DNA from: Favolaschia claudopus
Lineage: Eukaryota; Basidiomycota; Agaricomycetes; Agaricales; Mycenaceae
Assembly: GCA_037176885.1 (NCBI GenBank)
Contig: JAWWNJ010000064.1
Coordinates: 1,116,001-1,180,000 of the forward strand
Length of the DNA: 64,000 nt
Reading direction: 5' to 3'
Shown: positions 11,067 to 24,100 of the stretch, piece after piece
Layout of the letters: each line of letters opens with the position of its first letter
How positions within the stretch are numbered: position 1 is the first letter of the stretch
The notes under the pieces: generated by a model
Databases searched by the model: none
What the model was told of the DNA's origin: nothing
What the model saw: only the letters and a program-made list of their open reading frames with translations
Made by a program: the position numbers and the translations under genes

Positions 11067-12633
11067 TCACTCCTGCTTCGTCTGCGGCCCTTCGGACACC
11101 TTCACCACACTAAAAGAATAGTTCTGAGGCCGCAGGTCAGGCGAGAATCGAATAACAACGCACAGTTTCCCTGTATTGCCTCCAGAGAAAAGCATCGGAA
11201 GTGCAATTGGCGCCTGTTCCAGTCCTTCGACAATGTGGAACTTGCGTTTGATGGAGCCGTCCGCGAGACCCCGCGACAATTCTTCTATTGCCGCCGGAAA
11301 CTCTTTGGCATAGTCAATACTAGGGCGAAGAGTGAGTATAAATTAGCGGAGTCGGCGAGAAAATACGTACACGATGAAACCTTGCATCTTGCCACGCTGA
11401 GCGATGAGGTTCATGTAGTTTTGCAGGCCTTTAGCCTCGACCGAATCTAAAAACAGCTCTTAGTTGATATAAAATTGGGACGAGCGTGCAACTGACTGTA
11501 TTGCGAAATAGCACCTTTGCATGGTAAAATGAGAGCTGATATAGTGTGAAGAGGGCAAGATCATACCACACATAGCAATTCTAGCACCCTATGAATATTC
11601 CACCCAATTTTTAGCACTTGGGTGGACATTTGGATGTTCTGCGAGACTTACCTTGTTGAGTCTGGTCAGTATCATGTCCAAAATATCGCCTGCGTTTATC
11701 ATCAACAAACTATATAAAGTGAGCACATTCGAACCCACCTCCGACATTGTCAAAGAACGCGTCGATGAAACCGATTTCTTCAAAGTCCTGGTGGAAAGTA
11801 GAACTTTTGTAGTTGAACACTCTGTCGACGCCAAGCTCCTTCTCAAGCCACTCGCACTTGTCCGGCGCTCCGGCAATGGCATACACAGTCGCACCGGCTC
11901 GCTTACCGAGCTGGCAAGCAAGAGAACCTACGGACCCAGCTGCCCCTGACACGACTAGCTTGTCGCCGGGCTTGAGATCGCAGATGTCCCTCAGACCAAA
12001 ATAAGCTGTGAGTCCTAAATTATTTTTCAGCAAGAGCACTAGACTGCGTCCGAGACATAGATACCAGAGATGCCCAATGTATTGAGAAAATCTACTGATT
12101 GCACGCCGTTGGAAACACTAGAGAAAAGGCAAGTTTGTATATGAATGGTTCAAGAAACAGGAAGGGAACTGACATGATCTTCCGAACATCTGCCTCATTC
12201 ATCGCAGCGAACTCGGTCCATCCTGAGAGTGGTGAATACGGCGCGAGTTGTAACGATAGTACATACCCAAAGCGCCAGTGACTAAATCTCCAACTTCGAA
12301 GTCTTTGGATAAGCTTTTCAAGACAACTCCTACGCCCGAAGCCCTCATTGTTTGCCCAATTTGAATTGGAGGGAGGTAGCTTCTCCTGTCACGCAACCAC
12401 CCACGCATGGCAGGGTCAAGAGAAAGCCATGTAACCTGGACGTAGTGTTGCGAGTCAAACCATTGAATTGGTAATTCCCGAAGAAACTTTGAATGAATGA
12501 CCTTGACAAGGACTTGGCCAGTTTCGATTTCGAGGCTGCTGAAGGGTAAGGTTTCAGCTCGGAAAGTCGTGGGCTCGATATCTGTTTCTGGGCGCGAGTT
12601 GAGCACGATTCGTTTGTAGCTTGCAGGGTTCAT
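11067..12633 (-). CDS. MDR-family NADP-dependent oxidoreductase (leukotriene B4 dehydrogenase/prostaglandin reductase type)
   Basis: Multi-exon gene starting with ATG at 12633. The N-terminal part (MNPASYKRIVLNSRPETDI..., LSLDPAMRGWL, GVGVVLKSLSKDFEVGDLVTG) is the GroES-like domain typical of zinc-free MDR reductases. The next part has GLTAYFGLRDICDLKPGDKLVVSGAAGSVGSLACQLGKRAG (exon around 12039-11710), with the nucleotide-binding GAAGSVGS loop. It continues with FNYK and DAFFDNVGG, the diagnostic DNVGG of this family. The C-terminal exon (11279-11067) carries RGLADGSIKRKFHIVEGLEQAPIALPMLFSGGNTGKLCVVI. Such enzymes reduce the C=C bond of alpha,beta-unsaturated carbonyls with NADPH in the cytosol. 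It neighbours a P450 on the same strand, so a shared detoxification role is possible but only inferred. Some internal exon borders are approximate. Confidence 0.85.
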
Positions 12634-12952
12634 GGCGGCGGATCTTGAAGAAACTGGACAAATGCGAGGGCATTCGTTGGCTCATATACACCACGCATGG
12701 TTCCGGTCGGGGAGAGGTGGATCCGAGTCGATTTTCACGGAGTACGCTGAATAAGTAATCGGCTTCCCCGATTCTCAGGTGAAGTCGCGAATAAGTAAAG
12801 CGGAAACGCGGATGGACTATTCACGGTCATGTGATCCTGACCCTTTCTTTGCCCAACTTTCGCCTCCCCCTTGCTTCCGACCTCGGTACATCTCTTTATC
12901 TCAGTGTGATGGGAAACAAGTCCGTCATGTTCCAAGTATAAGTATGTGACGC

Positions 12953-15102
12953 CTACTCTGTTCCTACATAATGCCGGACCCTCAATGGAACTTCATACCC
13001 AGCTTCACCTTCGACCTTCGGTCTTGGCAAAAGATTCCTGTGTCGCCCAATTACTGTGTCCGGCCCGCGTGGAAGTTCAAAGATAAAGTGACGCAAGAGG
13101 ACCGATAAGACAGCCTTGAACTCTGTTACAGCAAACACCTGACAAAAACGTCTTAGGGTAGCGTTACGAGACTCATTTCGCGGGCCCACCTTTCCCAAAC
13201 AAATGCGTGCCCCGTCAGAGAACGTAAGCAGGTGTCTATAGCCCTGAATCTCTTGTGCGCGGTGCTGATTGACGCCGTGACTCTCGTCAAGCCAACGAGC
13301 TGGATTGAACACCTTCGCGTCCGGTCCCCAAAATGCCTCTGAGCGGTTGATACATTGTATTGGGAGGGTCACGACAGTCCCCTTTTCCACGAAGACTGAC
13401 TCGGCTTGCTTGCCATGCGCGTCCATGAGGGGTTCGGTCAGAGGCAGAATATCGTCCTCTGCGGCCTAGCAGAAGTTGATGTTCATGAGCGCGCTTGTTT
13501 CGGGACAGCTGGCGCACGTACCATGCGATGGAGTTCTGGCAAAGGAGGATGAACACGTAGAATCTCGCACGTGAAAGCGTCGAGGAAAGTTCCTTGAGCG
13601 GTCAACTCTTCCCAGGTAGGGTCCCGGTCCCTACCCCAACTCAAGATCTCGTTCCGCAATTTGGTTTGCATGTCCGGGTCTCGAGAGAGTTCGATAAGCG
13701 CCCACTGAAAGGAGGATAAGCTGTTGAGACTATACACGATATTGAAACCTCACGGTAAGGCTGACTAGGACTGATTTCAGTCAAGGACATTTAACGCTGT
13801 GTATGCCACTCACTGGACGTCGTCTCGTACCCTGCAATAAGGAGCACATTTATCTGAGAAAGAACGGTAAGGCGAGATGCAGACTAGACGGAGAAGATAG
13901 GATGCGGACCTGCGCTGCAACCTCATCGTGTGAGATCTTCTCTGTACTTGCGGATTTAACTGAATAGCCTTATTGTCATCCTGCAAGTACTTGGCTAGAG
14001 TCCGGCATACCTAAGAGCCCAATGACGGATTTATCCCCACTCAAAGTGTCCGAACGAATACTGTCAGCCGTGTTTGTATGTAGAAATCGATCCCCAAGGC
14101 TTTGCATCGTTTTCCCAAGATCATTCAGCATCATCCGACGGGGTGTCGGGATGCGAGCGAAGATGGGGAATATGAATGACAGCAACAGGGTTACAGTGTC
14201 AAAAAACGATATCTTCGAGCCAAGAGAGTCGAACACAGTGGCAATGGTCGATGTCTTGCCCGAGAGCGTGCCGAAATCGTGCGAGAAGCCTGCTAGACCG
14301 ATGGTATCGAGCCTTAAAAAAAGGCCAAATCAGCTGAGATCCTGTGATCCTTCGTGTGCACTGACGAAATGTGGTTCATCCTGGAACCAATTTAAACACA
14401 GATTTTTGTGGAATGATTCAAGGAATTGAACAGACCAGAGTTGGACCTCAATGGTAGCTCCCTCTTGAGGTCCTGACTCGAGAATTACATCCCATGCAGC
14501 CTTGGCCTGTGGCTCGGTTGGCAACATCACTGGCAACGTCTAACAGTCGCTTCACCTTGTACGCTGAATCAAAGAAGATGGATGTCAAGTTCTTGATAGC
14601 TGCATTGGTGAAAGCAGGGTTCAATGCTCTCCTTTGCCTAACTAAATTTAGTACCAGGGTGTTGTCGTTCAGAATGCGAAGCAAACCTCTTATGACTGTC
14701 CCCTTCCGCCCAAAACAGTCCTTTGCCGATGATTTTTTCCTGGAAGCGCTTGGATTGGGGAGTCCCAATATAGCCATACGTTTCCCTGGCTGCAAAATGC
14801 GCGAGAGTCTTGGGGTCGGTGATGACGACCCGTCGACTGCCCAACGCGGCGGGAACGGAGAAGACGGAGCCGTATCGTGAAGCCCACTCCTCGTAGACAT
14901 CACCGGGATCGTCTGCGCCTAGGATTTTCGGAAGGACGCCGAACAAAAGGTTGAAGCTCCAAGGTCCTCTGAGACTTGTATACCGGCGGCTGCGCACACG
15001 TCGAAAGAGCAAGTAGCACAGGACACCAGAAGAGAGCAGAATGCCTGCGTCTATCGGACGCAAAGCAGACCGTAGAATATTCAATATGCGTTCGACATTC
15101 AT
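12953..15102 (-). CDS. Cytochrome P450 monooxygenase
   Basis: Multi-exon gene read from ATG at 15102. Residues 1-35 contain a membrane anchor (AGILLSSGVLCYLLF) followed by basic RRVRSRRY and a Pro/Trp-containing hinge (LRGPWSFNLLFG). Conserved P450 parts follow in order: the early helix region EEWASRYGSVFSVP; the I-helix AGYETTS at about 13816-13850; the K-helix ExxR as EILRVHPPLPELHRMVR (about 13590); the PERF-like FNPARWLD; and the heme loop FSDGARICLGK with the cysteine ligand (about 13200). The tail is FELPRGPDTVIGRHRNLLPRP. All catalytic signatures are intact. It would be ER-anchored and oxidise a small lipophilic substrate; the substrate is unknown. A broken relative of its last exon lies near 58 kb. 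Confidence 0.9.
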
Positions 15103-15955
15103 GGAGCAGACCCTGGTGCGTGGAAGGTACTTGAAAGATCGTGGTGGAAATGGTATTCGGTTTATACTTATCCAAATCCCTTCGGCGCGCAGCCATAAGC
15201 AGGTTGACGTGGGCATCCATGATGAACAGACGGGACGTGGGTGGACATGAAAGAACCATGAGAGCAGACTCGTGAGTGGTCCAAGAAGCGGCTAAGCCGA
15301 CGGCTTTTCCTTGCCGTTTCCGATTGGAGGTTGGTTGGAGGATTCAGAATGAAGAGTCAGCGGCAGAGGTATGAAAGAGCCACGTTTATGTAAACAAATA
15401 CTTGAAATAGTCGACTGTGCACATTGTGGAGGTCAATCTGAGAAACACCGAATCCGTTGTTGAAAATGAGCTCGAGAAAAAAATGTATTGGATCAAAGAG
15501 AACATTTTTGAACCATCGGAGTTGTTGAGACCGTCGACCGAGGAGCTACGAGTCCAATGACTCGGATGAAGCAAGGAGCACTGAAGCCGAACTCCCAGTT
15601 CAACTCGTTGGTGAAGCTAGGTGAAAGCCGCAAGCTCGGCAGTTCCCGACATTATTTACCATTGTTTATGGGCTTTTCGAATTCGAGCTCAGAGCTGCTG
15701 CTCAGGCTGGTGCCTCAATGGCTAGAACCATTGTACAAGCACCTGAAACGTGCTGGTGCGTTGTACCTCAACCATGTTGTAATTTTCTTTATGCTTTCCA
15801 TGACGCTACATTCTTTCCCAGAGTGAAAGGCAAAAGTAGCTGCGCATTCAGCAACGATATCCATGCACATGATTCGAAATGTACCCTCACAATAGTTACG
15901 ACAATGACATAACCCTAATGCGCAGTGCCTCCATCCACAGACGATCCACTGCGCC
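15103..15955. other. Intergenic region, no feature
   Basis: Separates the P450 start from the 3' end of the upstream F-box gene. Nothing supported was seen. Confidence 0.4.
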
Positions 15956-17600
15956 CTAATATTCATCTTTCCAGCTGGGAATAAGGTAATCTAGCACGAT
16001 GATCTCGTTCCCGTTGCCAGTCCTGGTGCAGAGTCTGCCGGTGAAGGGGCATACAGAGAAATCGAAATCGTCGTGACGATCGCCACGATACTCGAACAAC
16101 GGCACGCTTGTGAACGGCGGTCCCTCGCTCTTTTTTTCAGTCGGCATCCGAGTGACATTGAGCGCAATGACCGGAGCCGACAGCGATGACCACGGGGAAA
16201 CGATGTCTCCGCCGCAAGGCAGAATCTCCGAGGCAAACTCGAGATGGTCGGAGGCATCCGCCATGAGGCATTTGTCCATGAGAATGGGAAGGCTGTCTGG
16301 GATGTTGGGATTCGCCTGACTACCGATAGAATGCATAGTGTAGCGTGCGATGTAGCGCTTGTTCCCTTTCCAGCCTGTGATGAAAATGAAGCAAGGCTTG
16401 ATGCTGGTGGCACAATACCAATCACTAGACGCCGCAGTTTCGGGGTCCTGACTACCACGGAAAGGATGCGACAGCGTCAATAGCGAAAGATAATTCTCCA
16501 GGCCAGAAGTTGCTGCATCATCGCAGTGTGGTACGGGCACGGGGTAGAGATTTATGGTTTTGTTGGTTACACAGCATATGAGGTTCTGGTAAACGAAAAC
16601 CTGGAGGATACGGTCAGCAGACAGATTTTGGAACATAAGCTGGCCTACCGTCAGCGGAAATGACTCTGCCTTCCAGCTGGCCCAAAGATTCCGAGCTGTA
16701 TTCCATACGAAAATTTTGCCGCCGCACTGAAGCACGCAGAGACGAGATTTGGCCAAAAAGCCGCGCGTCAAAGGACCCGCAGAATGTGTTTCGGAGACAG
16801 GTATAAACTCAGGATGCGAGTCTGTTGGGAAAACATGGAAGTTGGCGACCACACAGTTTCTGAACAAGCACTGTGAGCACACAGAGTCGCACATCGTTAA
16901 CCCCCGACGTACTGATCCTTGAATGCCATGACCATGACCTCGATTCCATTTCCATCTTCGGTCGGAAGGAAGGAGATGGCTGTATTGTGGCAGTCTTGCA
17001 CCGGAAGAGCAACAGAGGCCAGAGTATGAGGTCTGATTAGCTGTGTTGCATTGTAGCCAAGATCGCACAGATGAAGGAGAGTATTTGTGGTTGCAAGAAG
17101 AAAACGACCTCCCGGGACAAGATCTATGGTTTTGAACGAACCCGCATCGACAGATGCGGCGCTCGACAATTTCGGAACAAGTGGAGTGAATAGGCGCTGC
17201 GACATTGGCGGGAGTGTAGCAGGCGGAGAAACATTTTCTTGTTTGTAGAGACGCCTGGTAAACCGCGGGACGGCGCCGAATGTGGCAGACCATTGTAATT
17301 CGGCGAGTGACATCTCGTCGTAAGGAAAACTCGGGACAAAGAGACTATTCAGCTCGCATATGCGACGAAGCGCATTTAGCCAGACTGTCCTGGTCAGCGT
17401 AATTTCGTGGAATTTGTGGTTGGTCTGGTGGTTTGAGGTAAATTAAGGGTGCAAAGGGAAATTCGTATAGCTTTCACCTGGCCGAAGGAAAATAGGTCGA
17501 CTGGGTCACAAAATTTCAGAATCTGGAAGATGTTGTCGACGGGCAGGTCATTGAGGAAACTAGGGCCTGGTAAGTACGGATGTCCATCGTCAACATCCAT
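15956..17600 (-). CDS. F-box domain protein (paralogue A of a divergent pair)
   Basis: The start ATG is at 17600. The first exon encodes a short F-box (FLNDLPVDNIFQILKFCDPVDLFSFGQ). After an intron, TNHKFHEITLTRTVWLNALRRICELN completes it. A long region without a named domain follows (VPGGRFLLATTNTLLHLCDLGYN, DGNGIEVMVM) and ends LDYLIPSWKDEY. The repeated short beta-strand-like pieces, with phrases like LVPGGRFL and DLGYN, suggest a WD40-like propeller, which is common behind basidiomycete F-boxes. It would act as a substrate adaptor of an SCF ubiquitin ligase; the substrate is unknown. The gene at 18389-20010 has the same order of motifs and the same intron site. Middle exon borders are approximate. 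Confidence 0.75.
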
Positions 17601-17699
17601 GGTCAGTGGGACTTGCCCACATTCCGCCGCTGATGTGACATCCGAATAAGGAAATTTTGATGGTACCCAACTTCTCAGCGAAATTCAGCAACTGCATTC

Positions 17700-17990
17700 C
17701 TAGTCCTTCATTTGCGCGAAGGGGACCAACCATTCGCGGCCCTCCCCTCCCTCGCTGCGCTCGGGGGGTCCCCCAAGCCGGGCCGCTCAGGTTGGCACTC
17801 TAAAGCCTCGTTCGCGCGAATCCTTCTGTTCCTCACCCCCACACCCCCCGAACCCTAACCGGCCTAACCACCTAACCCTAAGCCTTAACCCTAACCAAGT
17901 CCCTAACCCAGCATTCTTTTGGCCTTCGGCAGTGTTTTTTTGAGCGAAGCAAACCCTAACCACTTAACCAGGGATTTTTTGGCCTTCGGC
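17700..17990. repeat. Interstitial telomere-like CCCTAA-rich spacer
   Basis: Between the two F-box genes. CCCTAA/CCTAACC units occur at least eight times from about 17850 to 17965, mixed with variants. TTTTGGCCTTCGGCA occurs twice, about 60 bp apart. A GC-rich palindromic stretch (about 17740-17790, with GGGGGGTCCCCC) precedes them. Basidiomycete telomeres are usually TTAGGG, so this could be a healed break or an old chromosome end. Confidence 0.6.
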
Positions 17991-18004
17991 ATTAGCAAAA
18001 AAAA

Positions 18005-18115
18005 AATTGTGTTGCACTCAAGAATCGAACCTGGAAACTCTTTATGCAACACAAACTCATGATGGCCATTAAAACCTCCACACTAATTGGTAATTGCTGG
18101 TTTGTGTTTTTTTTT
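18005..18115 (-). repeat. tRNA-related (SINE-like) remnant
   Basis: On the minus strand there is a good polymerase III B-box (GGTTCGATTCT) about 50 bp after a weak A-box-like TTAGTGTGGAGG, followed within 20 bp by a run of T that could end polymerase III transcription. GTGTTGCA and TGCAACAC flank the B-box and can pair. No proper cloverleaf forms, so I do not call a tRNA gene. Confidence 0.35.
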
Positions 18116-18388
18116 TCGTGCACATTGTGTCTATCGTAGTCCCCATCAAAATGTACTGAGATATCTGATCAGTGAGAACAGCCACCATCAAATTCCCTTT
18201 TACAGGTGTCACATCAGCGGCGGAAAGTCAAGAGTGGTCAGAGGGCGACAAGTGGGCGAAGTCAAGAGACGTAAGGCCATCAATCGCATCACTGATTAGC
18301 TGCTTTAGGCCCTTGAATTGCAAATCGAGATGAAACAAATCGAACCTCATCGAACATTTGACCATTTTCCCTTCAAGTTCCTTCCACC

Positions 18389-20010
18389 ATGAACCCCCCA
18401 AAAACTTTCGAGAAAGTCGTTTATATCAAGCCCTCGCTTACATTGAACGAGTTTCCTATGGACACTCTCATCCATATACAGAGTTTCATGGAACCTCTCG
18501 ACATCATCGCTCTGCGACAGGTTTGCATTCAAAGTGGTCGTGCCCCGTACATCTCTACAAAACACTTGCTTTTCAGTGCTCCAAGATCATGGCATCGGCT
18601 ACAGCGCACCGCACTGTCTGGTTCGACGCCCTCCGCCGTGTCTGCGTCGCCCAGGAAGTCTCTATTCTGACTTTCCCGATGGAAAACATGTCTCTGCGTG
18701 ACTTAGAACACGCTGCAACTTCTCCTGCGCGCTTTATCGCTCATCTATCAAAGCAAAGAGAGACCGAAGAGATCATTCCGGCTCTTTCAACTCGCATCTT
18801 CCAACCTAGGTTGCCCCGGCCTTTGACGGGCATTTCTGGTGATATTTCTCGGATGCGGCTCATACCTGGCGGCCGTTATCTTGTAACGACGAGTAATCTT
18901 GCTCGTATGAGTGTCTGGGATCTCGGGCATCGACCTGCGGCAATAATCAAACCATATCCTCTTGTCTCAATCGTTTTATCCTTCCAGCCAAGCGAACTTC
19001 TCATCCAGCCAACTGAAGACCATTCCGGTTTTCGCATCTTGACAATATCTGTCGCCGCAAATGCCAAGTAAGTGATCATCCTCCGCAAACCTCCAGATGT
19101 AACAAACTACTCTGTAGCCTGGTGGATGTGACCGTATATGAGATCTACCCGGCAACCGAGGAGCCTACACTCCAGCAAATTGCGAATCACAGCATATTTG
19201 CTTCAAATCTGAGAGTATACGCCCTTACGCCAAATAGATTCACTTATTATCACAACTTTTTGCTCACGACGTGGGACTTTACCGAAAATACTGCTGGGAT
19301 TGTGCACGTCTATCAGCCATTGTGGACTGTGCGTTTAGTCAATTCTTTCTTATACAGTTCCTGATCCTTCTTTTGTATAGATTACAGTCGCTCCCACCAC
19401 CGTCATTGGCCACTGCGACGACGGAATCGTCATGGTCGAAGTACCTCCCCTCCACCCTGTTGGCACTCCTGCCGCAGGCGTTGTCGTGGAGCCGGTCAGC
19501 CCCTCGCCGATGGTCAGCCACACCCATGATGTCTTCGCGGAGTTCATCGACCTGCACATGGCCCCGACTGACTGGCATACTTCGCCCTCTATTCCCCTTG
19601 TCATGGACGTATTTGGGCGGCTTGAAGACGGTTTTCCAGCCTACGCCCGCAGCCTACTCCACGAAATTCCCGGTGGCGGTCACCCCGACCTCCCAAGTGC
19701 TTTCCCCATACTCATGGGCATTAGTCGCGTCCCGCACGAAACCTTCGATGCAGACTTTTGTGGTCGCCTTCAGCTCGCAAACACCCATCTTTTCCGAACG
19801 TGGGCGACGTCGCCCACGGAGCTCATGATCAACATGGCACGAGTTCCTTACAGGAGGCAGATCGAGTTTGAATCAAAAACATCGTATTTGTGGGGCCTTC
19901 CGAATAATGTGCAGGGATTCTTATATGATTTGGACCCAATGTCCGGTCGATTTGTGACCTGGACCACGCCCGACATTCGGGTTGTGGACTTCTTGTTACC
20001 TCATTTTTAG
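18389..20010 (+). CDS. F-box domain protein (paralogue B of a divergent pair)
   Basis: The ATG at 18389 opens MNPPKTFEKVVYIKPSLTL followed by the F-box NEFPMDTLIHIQSFMEPLDIIALRQ. An intron at exactly the same place as in paralogue A is followed by CSKIMASATAHRTVWFDALRRVC. The body has RLIPGGRYLVTTSNLARMSVWDLGHRP, matching VPGGRFLLATTNTLLHLCDLGYN of paralogue A. Later exons give SLVDVTVYEIYP, TWDFTENTAGIVHVYQPLW and, from about 19381, TVAPTTVIGHCDDGIVMVEVPPL. The last residues are VVDFLLPHF. A probable SCF adaptor with a WD40-like C-terminal part. The two genes point away from each other with 0.8 kb between their starts. The pair is likely an old inverted duplication, since the proteins are clearly diverged. 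Confidence 0.75.
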
Positions 20011-21163
20011 AACGATGCTTCATCCCAGTACGTTGTCAACTCTGCTCTATATCCGGCGCCTGTATATCTGATCAAGGTGCCATCAGGTGCACATCTGCGG
20101 TGTTTGCCATTGCTCGATATCTATCTTGACGCCTAGATCCTCTTGCAAGTTGCAACACGACAACATATATTTGCAAGCGAGGCGGGAATAATACCCAGGC
20201 TGCTTCATGGTTTCCTTGCCGGTCCTCGTGCCTACCAGTGAATTCCATTGCAGCCATCCTGTCGGCTGTCGGCCCTCGGAGTCTGGTAATCGGCGACGAG
20301 GCATTGTGGAGGTGAACGTCAAGATATCGGTTGATCCCGGTGAATCAGTGGGCAATGGAGGCGATCTACATCTAAAATACATGCGGATGATGCGCACGTT
20401 GAGGTCTTGAAGGGGTAGGCTCAGGTTGGGCGAAATTGGACTGTGAATAAGAGGGTGTTGCCACTCGCAAGGGATCGAACTCAGCCAATTTGCGCGCGCA
20501 CGCACATGTAAAATAGAAGCAGGAACTGATTAGTACTGATTTCGCGTGGATGACTCAAAGAACTACGGTCAAAGCTCAATTGGCAAATACAGATGGTATA
20601 AGTAGCTGCCGTTCTAGGTCCTCCTCCCGCGCGCGTTTGAATGTGACATGCCGATGATACAGACCCAGAGTACACAGGCTTGCCGTACTTCTCGTTGTTT
20701 CTGTCCAGTCAATGGGGTCACCAGGTTTGGAGAGGAATTTGAGTATTGAGTTCATCGCAGCGTGTGAGAGTGGGTGAGAGTTGGGGTGAGAAGGTTCAAG
20801 AAGAGAAGCTGAGGATGTAAATCGATCAATGCGGCATTTTTACATGCTCGGTGCCTCTCGCTGACGGTTGCATTGTTGAATGGAAACTCCGTGTGGGTGC
20901 CGAGTATGCCGGCGCCTAAAGCCAGAGAGAAATAGAGAGAAATGAGAAAGCCATTCAAGAGATCGTGTAGCTTTATTGGCGAGCAATAACACAGGATCAG
21001 CCAGGATTTTCCGGATTGCCATGGAGGATGAGAGCAAGTGGCCAGTCCGAATCGGACCGGCACAGCTTTTGTGATGGCTAGGTAGAATTCAATCGGCTGG
21101 AAATTTCTGGCGGCGGCTTTCATCTTCTTTCCTTTTGCTCTCCCGTTTGCTGTGATAAATGCT
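20011..21163. other. Intergenic region with importin promoter
   Basis: No coding exon supported. The last 50 bp before the importin start are pyrimidine-rich, as usual for fungal promoters. Confidence 0.4.
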
Positions 21164-24100
21164 ATGGAGTCCGTAGTCCCTCAAGAAATCACTACTGAGC
21201 TCACCCAGATCCTATCCAATCTTCTGCTCGGCGACAATGAAATTCGGACAAAGTGCGTGTGTACAGGTCTTTCCTGCCGCCAATTCATCGAATTTTGGCA
21301 ATCAGCGCCGAAACCGCTGTCAATGAGCGTCTGGCGCACACGCCTGAACTCTATCTGCTCGCTCTGGCTCAGTTTGCTATATCAGCAGACACTGAGGTGG
21401 TGCGTGTCTCTTCAGAAAAGCTCTTTCCTTGTGTGTGCAGCGACAATGCCAATTGCAATGGCGTTAGCTCGTACAGTCGTTTGTAGGGCTGCCCATGGAG
21501 CAGAGGCGCTTCTCTGTGCGATGTGCCTGGGGTCTTCTGTGTCCACCCAAAATCTTGTCAATTTTTTTGCTGCCCTGCTAAGATATCTTGGGATTGGTGA
21601 AGATCTTGAACGGATACCGAATCTCAACCTTGCTTATTCCTCAGCCACTCTGTGTCGAACCATCGCTCATAATGATGATCTTAGATGCGGTCGTTCTCTC
21701 TCGTTCTTCTCCGGCGGCTTCTGTTTCGACCGGCGCCAACCCCCGCCCCAAGTCAGCCTCAGCCTGCTTCCTCGCCGTCTGGCGTGCATCTTCAACAGCA
21801 ACAGGCTCTATATCAATCGCAGAATCATCCCCGGCTCACTCTCTATGACCACCTATCTTCTCAGACGCTAACCACCCTCGAGCGCCTCCTTCTGCATTCG
21901 TTGCAGCATGAATCGTCCAACCTTGTACGTCGCAAGACAGTCGATACAGTATGCGATCTGGCAGGAGAAGGGATGCGCCGAGGACGGCCATGGCATGCCC
22001 TTCAAGCCCTAGCGTTCAACATGACCCAAGCTGGGCAGCCTGGTGCCAGTGGCACATTATCAACACAAACCGTCGCCGCTGAGAATTTGCGAGAAAGCGC
22101 CTACAGAGTATTTGCCGGATGTCCAAATCTGGTGATGGATTTGCAGACGGATGCCGTTCTTGGAGTCTTCCAGCGGGGTTTACAAGATACACAAAGCATT
22201 GATGTACGTGCCGTCTTTGAGCGGGAGGATTGAAACGCTGAAACGGTGCATAGGTCAAGCAGGCGGCACTTCTTGCTTCAGTTGCGTACCTCAACGCTGC
22301 GGAGCCCGGACAACTCTCGCAATCGCTCTCGTTGATGCATCCTGTCTTAGAGACCCTCCATACACTTGCTCAGATGCTTCCCACTGCCGGTTCACTGGCC
22401 ACTGCGCACCCATCCCGAAGCGCTCCTGTGCTTAGCCCAACATCTGACACAGGCCCATCTCCTTACGCCAACCTTACTAACTTCCTAACGAACCTCACCC
22501 CGCTCTGCACCACCCACCCATCGCTGTTCCAGCCGCACCTACAGGCTCTGCTTTCGTTCTTCCCGTCTCTTATCCTTCCCAGTGCAGATCCTGGACCCAC
22601 ACCGACCGTTTCTCGGCCGTTTCCCTCAGAAGGCGAGGGAAGCACTTCGGACCGCCAGGGTGCGTTTGTGTTTCCGCCGCCCGAGTCTCCGACCGTGTCC
22701 AAGTCACCTGCGGTCGCCGCCTCGCATAATGCGCCTTCACCCCTCGACGATGATGGTGCTCGTGCCCAGCGCGATTTGGATGCGGACGAGCGTCAGACGC
22801 TCCGGCTTGCGGCCCTAGAGTTCATGGTCAGTCTGAGCGAGGCGCGTGCTTCAATGGTTAAGCGGGTCGACGGGTGGGTGGGGATCATGGTAAGAGCGTG
22901 TTTGGAGGGCATGGGTGAATTCGAGGAGGGTGATGGATTGGATGGAGGTTGGGCAGATGAGGATGTGGGTCATTGTTCGAGTGCCGTTTTCATTGCTGAT
23001 AAACAGCATTGCACTTATAGCCTTCCGCAAATTCTGCCGGGGAGGCGGAGTCGGCTCCTGCTATGTATGAACAGAGTTTAGATCGGCTGGCGTGCGCTGT
23101 CGGGGGACGAGCGGTGTTGCCGCCTGCATTCCAGGTCCGTCCGCCAATTTGACTTGTCGTTAAGATGCATACCTCACTTACCACTCTTGTAGTACATTCC
23201 CTCCATGATGGCGAGTTACGACTGGAGAGTCCGGCATGCGGGATTGATGGCAGTTGCTGCCATCGCTGAAGGGACTGCGAAGGTCCGTTTTATACCCGCC
23301 TTATTCTCTGTTCGCCGTTGATACGAATATGTATTCCCTTCAGGTGATGGAAAATGAACTAGGCAAAGTCGTCGAGTCAGTTTTCATAGCTCGATTCCCA
23401 AGGCAATGTTCGTATTGATTACTCCATCCAGGCTCGTGACGCCCATGTTTCGCGATCTACATCCCCGTGTACGATATGCCGCTTGCCAATGCGTGTAAGT
23501 ACTCGTCATTGCCCGTCCTCTTTCTCTGTCTCCGGCTTTCTTATCGTTCGCCTTGATATCCAGTGGCCAATTATGTACCGATCTCGAAGTATGTATACCA
23601 CAGTGTTTTCGGCTCTTCTGGTTCGTGTTGCTGATCGGCGTAATTACTTGTACTGTAGGAAATAATTCAAGAGAGATACCACCAACAGCTATTTGCTGTC
23701 TTGATACCCACGTTGGAGGACCAGGAACCGCGGTACAGTTTTTGTCTTCGACTTGACGCGATGCCTTATTCAGGATCAGAGTCCACTCTCATGCGGCTGC
23801 GGCTTTAATCAACTTTTGCGAGGGCGTAGAGAGAAATGTTCTCTTGCCATACCTCGATCCTATCGTGGAACGCCTCCTCAAACTTTTGGATCCCACGGGC
23901 GATCCAGAGGACGTTCGGAGATATGTTCAGGAGCAGGCGATCACTACTCTGGCTATGGTTGCCGACGCTAGTGAAACTACTTTTGGCAAGGTGCGACTTT
24001 CTTTCTTTGTCTCGACTTCCGTTTCGCGTTATAGATTCATTTTGGCCGCCCTAATGCACTTGCTAGTACTACCCCTCTATCATGCCTCTCCTTATGAACG

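Noticed and set aside
20455..20500. Possible tRNA near GGGATCGAACTC
   Set aside because: T-arm stem does not pair and no acceptor or anticodon arm is found.
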